The notes under the pieces: generated by a model
Databases searched by the model: none
What the model saw: the letters and a program-made list of their open reading frames with translations, nothing else
What the model was told of the DNA's origin: nothing
Translations under genes and position numbers: made by a program
Shown here: positions 57,158 to 64,000 of the stretch, piece by piece
How the letters are laid out: the number at the start of each line of letters is the position of its first letter
How positions within the stretch are numbered: position 1 is the stretch's first letter
NCBI GenBank assembly: GCA_023053575.1
Contig: JAKZAP010000008.1
Span: 8,978,034-9,042,033 of the forward strand
Direction of reading: 5' to 3'
Origin: Branchinecta lynchi
Taxonomy: Eukaryota; Arthropoda; Branchiopoda; Anostraca; Branchinectidae
DNA: 64,000 nt

Positions 57158-57405
57158 CCCAGTTATACACAAATCCTCAAATTTGGGGCATGGTTCTCCA
57201 ACGTCAGGACATGCCCTAACGGACACCATGCCCTGCAGCAAGGGCATGTCATCCCCATCAACAAATCTGTTGAACTGAGAATCAGAATTCGAAATTTGCT
57301 TTTAAAACAGATTTGTATGGAGGTATCATGCCGACACGTTTGAGCATGCTCCGATGTTCGAGAACTATGCCCCAAATACTGAGGATTTGCGCATGACTGG
57401 TATGG
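57158..57405. mobile_element. Foldback element in the zinc-knuckle gene's intron
   Basis: The left arm (cccagttatacacaaatcct, tttggggcatggttctcc, aggacatgcc) is complementary to the right arm (ggcatgtcat... in part, then gagaactatgccccaaat, gaggatttgcgcatgactgg) over about 75 bp with many mismatches. gggcatgtc/gacatgccc pairs nest inside. The target duplication is unclear. Confidence 0.75.
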
Positions 57406-57995
57406 TCCGACGATGCTAGTGTACTTCGTTATGACTTTAAAGGGCGATTCTGACGTTCTCTGGAATTCGCTTTCGGAAAAGCAAAGCGAAAATTCCTACA
57501 CGCAAGATTTTATGGAGAGCCGTTTAGAGATTCCCGAGGATACTTTCAAACTTCCGTCCTGTATTCGCTTTCCAAACCAGTCAGATTGCCAAATAAGCTC
57601 TGAAAAGTGAATTCAAGATCGCGAAAGATCCCGCGCAAAATCTACCATAAATAATCGCCCTTAAGGCTGTGTGATCTGAGATCACTGTAAAGAAGGTACG
57701 ACATGCCAGTGGAAAGGAAATAATATTATACCGGAGGCAACTTAATCAGGTGGTACGCATGGACTGAGGAAGTAGTCCGCGCTGCGGTTATGGAACGACC
57801 CATGGGCGCGGAGCTATTGAGTAGTATTTCCAAAGACGAAAAGGAGAATATAGGGGGGAGGAGGATGTCTTGGGGCTACAGTGAAATTTATTATACACAT
57901 ACCCCTCAAGTTCTGCAGCTGCGACGCGTTTAAAGCAAGTAATATCGGTCGGTTGATACGTGCCAAGTGCTTGATCACTATTATTTCCTTTGCAG

Positions 57996-58036
57996 ATCGT
58001 CGCGGCCACTGGGCACCAGGATGTCCATTTGATTAG
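57996..58036 (+). CDS. CCHC zinc-knuckle protein, terminal exon
   Basis: Acceptor ttatttcctttgcag, then at cgt cgc ggc cac tgg. With the a from exon 1 the joint is C-Y-N-C-N-R-R-G-H-W-A-P-G-C-P-F-D-stop, a perfect C-x2-C-x4-H-x4-C knuckle with the usual aromatic and glycine positions. The exon has only 12 further codons, so no gene finder based on open frames would see it. Intron length is 973 bp. Confidence 0.8.
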
Positions 58037-58799
58037 TGAACCGAGGGTCACTAGAAAACTTCGCTACGTTGTAGTCGGATAGTATTGCTCTAGCGGCCAA
58101 CATCAGAGCTCACAGTTATTTGTACAAATTATGCCATTCACCTATGTTCCGTGTACTATTTGCACTTGGTCATGCGAGCGAATTGTTATTAAAAGCGGGT
58201 ATTTCTAGCCATCTTCCTTCTCTTGGTGTCATATAATTTTGAAGAGCTAACACTACTTTATTTTCACTATACGCTACAAAGTCTGGATACTAACTAAAAT
58301 CAAAATCACAAGTTACACTAAAGCACCGGCACTTAGTGACATTTTACATATTTAACATATTCCCAAAACTACTTAATATTTACATTGACCCTTACTGAAC
58401 TTGAACTTACAACCCTCATTAAACTTGAATATACCAACAACCTTATTTACAAACTGAATATTTACAAATAATTATTTTAATACAAGATAGCCCCCTTCAA
58501 AAAAAAATATCGGAAAACGCAAGGTTACTAGCAGCAGAGAGAACATCGAAGTATCATCAGACTTGGGGACTACGAAGATGTTCCACACCGATCTGTTTTT
58601 GTCATCTCTTCATAGTCTTGATGACTAACTCTTCGTGCCGGTAAAGAATGCCGGGTGCCAAGCAAGAACCAGCCATGTCACCACAACTAACGTCGTTGAT
58701 TGGTTTACGTAAGATTTGAACCCGTTTTGAGGATTCGTTTGGGTGGCTTTCTTTCCTTCTGACTTCCTTTCCCGAGGCTCATTGGCGTACTTCCGATTT
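58037..58799. other. 3' flank, AT-rich, no recognised feature
   Basis: AT-rich sequence with an acttgaa/tttacaaa-rich block (58330-58480). Attaaa at 58190 could serve as a weak polyadenylation signal for the zinc-knuckle gene. Confidence 0.4.
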
Positions 58800-58950
58800 A
58801 TAGTGCGAATACACGATAAGGGTTTGCCAGTCGGATTGTCTTCACTTCCATTATCAAGTTGAAAAAATCTCAGCTTTTCTATATGGAAGTTATGATGGTG
58901 CCGAAAATCCCGGCAGGAATTCCAGCCAGCGAGCATCCCGATCCCGAACG
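58800..58950 (+). repeat. Dispersed repeat, copy 2 (empty site)
   Basis: cgaatacacgataaggg, caagttgaaaaaatctcagc, tatatggaagttatgatggt and gccgaaaatcccgg match the halves flanking the foldback at 11752-12160. Confidence 0.75.
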
Positions 58951-59429
58951 TGTGTACAAGGCATTAGTCACATAGAGTATCCTAGCGTGAGGTAAGTGAT
59001 GGATCCGAGCCAAGGGGACATAAAGCGAGACTTGGCGTAAGTAGCAATAGATGCACTTTTGATCTCGGCTCTACGATTTCGCGTTTATGACTATTGAGAT
59101 GAAGCCAATTCTCCTTTTTTGTATTTTAATCAGAATAAAAAACGGGGAGAGTTCGTGGTTCTGCAGAATCGGGAAGTTGCTTCGATAGTCAACTCTCGAT
59201 TCTCATTCTCCTTCTCCTTCCTGATTGGTCAATAAAGTGCGGATGTTCGACAGATGTAAGCAGGTATTAACGGATAGCGAAATTACTGTTTCTATCAAAA
59301 CTGAGACTGGGAAAGCGAGATGAGCAAAAACGGTTATTTGCACGTTGTACCAGAATCGAAAACTGAGAATTCAGGTCAGAAAACGCAACACAGCTGAAAA
59401 TTGCGCCTGTTGGTTCTCGTAATGCCTTG

Positions 59430-59575
59430 GACGGACGATCATGATCGGGTGCTCGTGGACTTTAATTCCTAACAGAATCATCACCATCATCAGTTTCCTT
59501 CGGAAAAGTTGAATTTTATCAGCTTCATAATGAAAGCGAAGAAAATCCGGCCGGAAAAACTTGATCGTCTGTTAA
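59430..59575 (-). repeat. Dispersed repeat, copy 3 (reversed, empty site)
   Basis: On the minus strand gatcaagtttttccggccgg, aaaattcaacttttcc, gatgatggtg and cacgagcacccgatcatgat follow the same order as copy 1. It is more diverged in the middle than copy 2. Confidence 0.65.
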
Positions 59576-59599
59576 CAGCATAAAGACTCGATCCTCCGA

Positions 59600-61150
59600 T
59601 CCTCTCGGACAGTGGATCCACGGGCCGGGGCTTCTGAGAGCTCCTTGGTAAGATGTCATTAGCCTAGCCGCTTGTGATCCGAAGATGCAAAATTCCGGTC
59701 GTCGGGAGTATTCTTTTAAGTCCACTGTGAAGGAGGATGGAAAGTACGTTTTTAAACGAACCCTGTGATGATGGACTAGTGGCCTGCTTTTTGGTTACAA
59801 GCCAGAATTCTAAACGTAAATATCCCCATTAAGGCAGGGTCTCACTGGCTCAAATGTTACCTTGAATTTCTACTTCTGGATCTTTCCGTCACTGATGATT
59901 TCAACTCAAGAGGTTCAGACCATGGACCGCATCCAGTTCCTACTAACAGGCTGCTGGGGGGGGGGGGGGGGTAAGTTTAGGTCAGTGGGCTGAGAGGGGC
60001 ATCTTTGCATGGACACAATTAGGGCTGCCCTTGGTCATCGGAAACTTAACGTATTTTCTAGGGGGTCTAAAGCTTAGTGCAACTCATGCTGCAAATGCAA
60101 GTAATTGAAGCAAAGAAAAGACAATATAAGCAGAAGACAAAAGTACCAAGCATGACGCCCAACCCCTAGGGGCACGGCAAGGCCGTCACTTCCCACCGCC
60201 CCGTGATGAGCTCATTGGTTAGAAATACCGGTTATGCAAGCTTCTCCGATTTCTTATAAGAAGAATCGGCTTGCGCTAGGTTGAAAACAGTGTAAACTTT
60301 GAGAAACCTAGCAGAGTTTCAAAGCCACGTATGTTTGAATATTGGAACAGAAACTGGACTCGTTCTTTGGTACCTTAGTTAAAGTTTTTGGTTTGGAAGA
60401 AAAAGAAACCAGCATGATTCGTAGCCCCAGTCCGGCTCCATTGATGGTTGAAGAAGTTTGTTTTCACTCAGTCTGAAGAGACTCGAATGCCTGCGTGGTT
60501 TCGGAAGAAATTTCTGTGGTTGCCGTCGTTCATAGCTTAGGTCATCACCATTCGTTCGGGAATGAGACCGTTTCTCCTTTTCGCTGAAACGCTCCTTGTG
60601 GGCATTGTTGTATTATTTGAGAGGATTCTGCCTTGACTGTTCTGCAGTGACGCTTGTTACTTCTCAAGACTCTCTTCTGAGGCTACAGTCCTCAACGTGA
60701 ATTCAGTAAATTTGCTACATTCAGTTTGTATGGTTACAAAAGTGGATAACTAAGTATACCGACCTTGTGAAGTTTATGGTGTACTCGATACACACATCTT
60801 CTGCACAGCAGAAGATGAGCTTGGTACTACTGTCTGAAGCGCTTATACTGTTTCGTTCTTCGGTGAATGTTACCTCTATGTACTGTAGCTTAGGCGATAT
60901 ATTTGAAAATAATTTGAAGCCTGATTTAGTCTTGAACTAGCTTAGCCTTGGTATAGTTTGTATAGCTGCTGTGTTTGCCAGAGCTCTGAGGAATAAATAG
61001 TTTTCCGGAAAATAGTGAAGAGAAGACTAAAGCAATAAAAAAAAGGTATGGCAGGACCTGTGTAGTTTTGATAAATGAGTGGTTTTGCAACAAATTCATG
61101 AAAAAATTAGTCTTTACCCTACTTAGGATTAACTGACTTTTTGGCCGGAG
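59600..61150. other. Long spacer without recognised features
   Basis: I see a G-run at 59956-59972 and short open frames only. No exon, terminal repeat or tandem structure that I can support. Confidence 0.45.
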
Positions 61151-61166
61151 CTGGATAGTGTTTTTG

Positions 61167-61867
61167 CAGTCTAGTACACTAGCCCCTTTTCAGGCACAGT
61201 GCTCAAACGTCTAGCACCATGCCTGGGTGCTAGACGTTCAAGCACTGTACCTTGGATTTAATGTATGGTGCATGGATTTCACTATACAGTGCATACATCA
61301 AAAACACAGTTTCTGTCATAACAACTGAGCACCCGCTCGGACAGGGCTGAAATCACTACCATAAATTAGAGAAATCAAAGATAATCCTTTATATATTTTT
61401 CATAACAAAAGCAAAAGGGCTCGGCTAATGACAGATGTGAAAAACCTCATTTCCTTTTCTACATAGTCAAGGGTTTTGCATGCAAAGTGTCCTGTGCCTC
61501 AGCTTTTTCTACCTAGCAGCCAACCAGAATATTGGCTCTTGGGGAATAGATAGGGAAAATACATGGAAAATAGATAGGGTGCTGTTAGGTTTTTCATCTC
61601 CATCATCATTAGAGCCCTTTTGTTTTTGTTGTGAAAAATATATAAAGGATTGTCTTTGATTTCTCTAATTCATAGTAGTATTTTCAGCCCTGTCCGAGCC
61701 GGTGCTCAGTTGTGATGACATAAACTCTGTTTTTTCTGTATGCACTGTATACTGAAATCCATGCACCATACATGAAATCCAAGGTACAGTGCTTAAACGT
61801 CTAGCACCCAGGCATGGTGCTAGACGTTTGAGCACCGTGCCTGAAATGGGGCTAGTGTACTAGACTG
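61167..61867. mobile_element. Foldback/MULE-like element, 280-bp arms, exact 9-bp target duplication
   Basis: The element starts CAGTCTAGTACACTAGCCCC and ends GGGGCTAGTGTACTAGACTG. It is flanked on both sides by gtgtttttg (61158-61166 and 61868-61876). The arms, 61167-61449 and 61585-61867, pair along their length. Each arm holds its own palindrome (acgtctagcaccatgcc / gggtgctagacgt). A 9-bp duplication and very long TIRs are typical of Mutator-like elements, but no transposase is present. The loop is about 135 bp. Confidence 0.92.
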
Positions 61868-61929
61868 GTGTTTTTGACATTTTACGTGTTGTTTGTAGCC
61901 TATAGGCACCTATAGGGCTAAATTCTGGA

Positions 61930-62660
61930 CATGGCTACTGTGTCATACTACTGGAGCCTGACTGGAGCCTATACTATTTCCGTCAGAAGTTAAGCTGTCT
62001 ATTCCATTGGTCAGCTTTGGTTGTCTTTTTCTCACCACACAAATCTCAAGAAAAGGTCAACAATATATCAAAAGAAAGCCATCTTCTTCTTCTTCATCCT
62101 AGGTATTCTTACGAGATAATAGCGTGCAAGCTTCGTTGCCAGTACATGATTTTCTGTGATGACCCACAAATTTTCTGGGGACTTTGTTACCGTTACGGCT
62201 GGTCATCCAAATTTTGTTTCCGTCACATAATCATTGTTTAACCTAGGTACTTGGAAAAATATGACAGCAAACTGTATGATTGCTAGAAACAAACATGAAT
62301 TCAATATTTCTAAAACATTTCATGTTTTAAACAGAGAAGATCTTTGTCTTTTTGGCCTGTTTTTGACTTACAGAAATTGACGTCGACTCTCTTCTACTGT
62401 AACGATGCGGGATGCCGTGATTCTATTTCCATCACAACAGTGCCTAAATATCTGAATTTAGAAAGATTTATGAGTGAATATGATCTTAAACACACATCTT
62501 TCAACAGGTTTCACTATTTTAGACAGGTTGTGGTGCATCTAAGGTACATCTAAGCAAGAAAACTAATTCCGTCGGGTGCTGATGGAAAATAGAAACCGAC
62601 GGAAATAGTATAGGCTCCAGTACCCACTGGTAGAGGGTAGTATGACATACCCTGGGTTCA
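61930..62660. mobile_element. Inverted-repeat element with GGAGCCTATACTATTTCCGTC ends
   Basis: ctggagcctatactatttcc with gtcag at 61960-61985 is matched by ccgacggaaatagtataggc with tccagt at 62590-62615. Outside, tgtcatactactgg at 61945 and gtagtatgacata at 62635 are also inverted. The interior (600 bp) has two short open frames without recognisable domains. It starts about 60 bp after the previous foldback. Confidence 0.75.
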
Positions 62661-62739
62661 GTATGACAAATCTTTGCTTTTTGTGTTTTCTTATCATATT
62701 AAATATTCTTTGAGCCCAAGCTGACTTTGAAACATTTAT

Positions 62740-62960
62740 TCAAACAATGTTTACAACGGATACGTCAGCTATGATTCTTCATCAGCGATATTTCGGCCCT
62801 TCTTGGCAAGGGTCCTCGTCAGGCTGTCAATCCTCTGGTTCAACTTCGGGGAAGGAAACAAACCTGTAATAAATAACTGAAGCTTCTACCGACTATAAAT
62901 ATCTTATTAAAGTAAATTACCTTCAAACACCACTATAATCAAAAAACTAGTCCTGAGATT
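62740..62960 (+). repeat. Penelope-like-style repeat, single arm
   Basis: acggatacgtcagctatgat, cttcatcagcgatatttcgg, cttggcaagggtcctcgtca and cttcggggaaggaaacaaac, then ataactgaagcttctaccga. It shares its first half with 51110-51320 (reversed) and its second half with 43965-44125. Confidence 0.7.
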
Positions 62961-63224
62961 TAATTTTTGAACTATTTCGTCTTCAGATTTTGGATATGGT
63001 GTTCAGAATTTTTTCTGATCTGGACAGTTTCAAAAGCATTTGTATTGCAGTTTTGTTCAAGGTTAAGCTAAACAGTCTCATAGATTGACTGTAGTAAAAT
63101 CTTAACGCCAAATGTAATAATAAAATAAATCCTTCAAACAAATTAAATTACATACAATATTACCCTGTTTTCGTCGGCTTAAGTGGAGATACAGCTTGTT
63201 TTACCCTTCTTTTTCTATACTTAG

Positions 63225-63507
63225 GGATGGAGGTTAAGAAAGACCCAGTCGAAAATCACATGAAGAGACTTGGTCTGACAGAGGAAGGACTTGGAGACGA
63301 AACATGGAAGAGTATGAAATTATTCTGCAAATGTGTATCCCTCCTTGGAGTCCGGGACGTCCGCATTTCAAGCTTCTATGTTGCTTGGACAAGTTTATTA
63401 ATGAGGAAAGCAGAGTTAGAGAGAGAACTGGAAGTCAGTCAAGCTTTCAATGCCTACTGGAAAGCTAAAGTCAGAACGGCTGAAAAGTATTTGGATGACT
63501 TGAAAAG
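63225..63507 (+). CDS. Probable exon of an unrecognised coiled-coil protein
   Basis: Acceptor ttctatacttag and donor aaaag|gtaaaa bound an open frame, MEVKKDPVENHMKRLGLTEE, then KLFCKCVSLLGVRDVRISSF, AWTSLLMRKAELERELEVSQ and NAYWKAKVRTAEKYLDDLK. The last 35 residues form a likely coiled coil. The ATG lies two bases after the acceptor, so this may be the first coding exon. If the donor is unused the frame stops at 63511. I cannot name the family. Confidence 0.5.
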
Positions 63508-63574
63508 GTAAAAGCAATAGTTGTTGTGTCCATCAAGAAGTTCATTAACTAGCTCATTAAAGACCTCGTGTCTC

Positions 63575-64000
63575 AGATTTCCCGTTTCAAGTCCGGATCG
63601 GATCCGATGAAGGTGGGGGGTCGAGGGGGAACCGGAAACCTTGTGACATGCTTGGAGTGGAGCGACCGGAATGAAACTTGGTAGGAGGAACAAGCACAAG
63701 CCCTATTATGTACATCAGTGACAGAACCGGACCCGATTCGGGCACTGTGGGGAGTTAGAGGGAGGGGGGGGTCCGGAATTCCGGTGATCCCGAGTTAAGA
63801 TGCTTACACATGTGCTAGGACGATGAAACTTGGCAGGCACACCAGGGACTCGACAATTTTAACTCAAGTCCAGTCGTTTCTCCGACTTTACCATCGTGGG
63901 GGGAATGGAGGGAGGGATAATCCGGAATCTTGAAAAATGTCCAGCTTTTGAACGGGTGAATGGATCTTAATGAAACATGATATTCGGAAAGAACTCATGT
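63575..64000 (-). repeat. Minisatellite related to 25200-27300, inverted
   Basis: gaaacttggtaggagga, acaagcacaagccctat, cagtgacagaaccgg, gatgaaacttggcagg and ccggaatcttgaaaa are complements of blocks in the 25-27 kb array. The array continues past the window edge. Confidence 0.8.

Noticed and set aside
58625..58936. Minus-strand 103-codon frame as a gene
   Set aside because: Half of it lies in a dispersed repeat also found at 11660 and 59430, and no motif is visible.

Overview
The window is nuclear DNA of a multicellular animal, most likely an invertebrate. Genes have GT-AG introns of several kilobases, two encode conserved metazoan proteins, and most of the rest is retrotransposon, MITE and minisatellite DNA. 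I cannot name the phylum. There is no operon, phage, CRISPR or other bacterial signal, and I found no new defence or biosynthetic system. What stands out is a dense set of datable transposition events and two small rearrangements inside one DNA-repair gene.

Genes, all on the + strand. (1) 3.7-13.6 kb: four exons of LRRC57, a small leucine-rich-repeat protein. Its N-terminal exon is not in the window. (2) 24.6-41.2 kb: six exons of an FHA, coiled-coil and C-terminal RING ubiquitin ligase of the RNF8 type. The first part of the FHA domain was not found, and the RING is split by a 6.8 kb intron. (3) 53.1-53.9 kb: a terminal exon of an unrecognised Arg/Ala/Val/Pro/Gln-rich protein, with AATAAA at 54.76 kb. 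(4) 56.8-58.0 kb: a two-exon gene for an 85-residue acidic and Arg-rich protein ending in a CCHC zinc knuckle that only appears after splicing. (5) 63.2-63.5 kb: one probable exon of an unrecognised coiled-coil protein.

Retroelements: RNase H-bearing LINE 0.8-2.3 kb; LINE 3' fragments at 9.2, 10.1-11.1, 12.3-12.6, 29.7-30.2, 46.7-47.1 and 55.4-55.7 kb; an L1/Tx1-type LINE (16.0-19.0 kb, poly-A, target duplication) inside a second LINE; and a family with a 3' terminal hairpin, including a nearly full-length but dead copy at 34.9-38.8 kb. A tRNA-derived SINE lies at 40.8 kb.

DNA elements and repeats: a hAT-type MITE family (CAGRGGYGTCAC ends, 8-bp target duplications) at 0-0.8, 19.9, 20.3, 30.2 and 54.2 kb; a 701-bp foldback element with a 9-bp duplication at 61.2 kb; smaller palindromic elements; six copies of an element with GGGATCCC-containing ends and a 137-bp tandem core; a C-rich minisatellite at 25.2-27.3 kb with an inverted relative at the right edge; and duplicated local segments that preserve empty insertion sites. 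Intervals not listed (such as 3.3-3.5, 13.65-13.96, 14.4-14.8, 27.7-29.1, 33.2-33.65, 39.7-40.4, 41.2-41.9 and 52.4-53.1 kb) are intron, UTR or spacer in which I see nothing recognisable.
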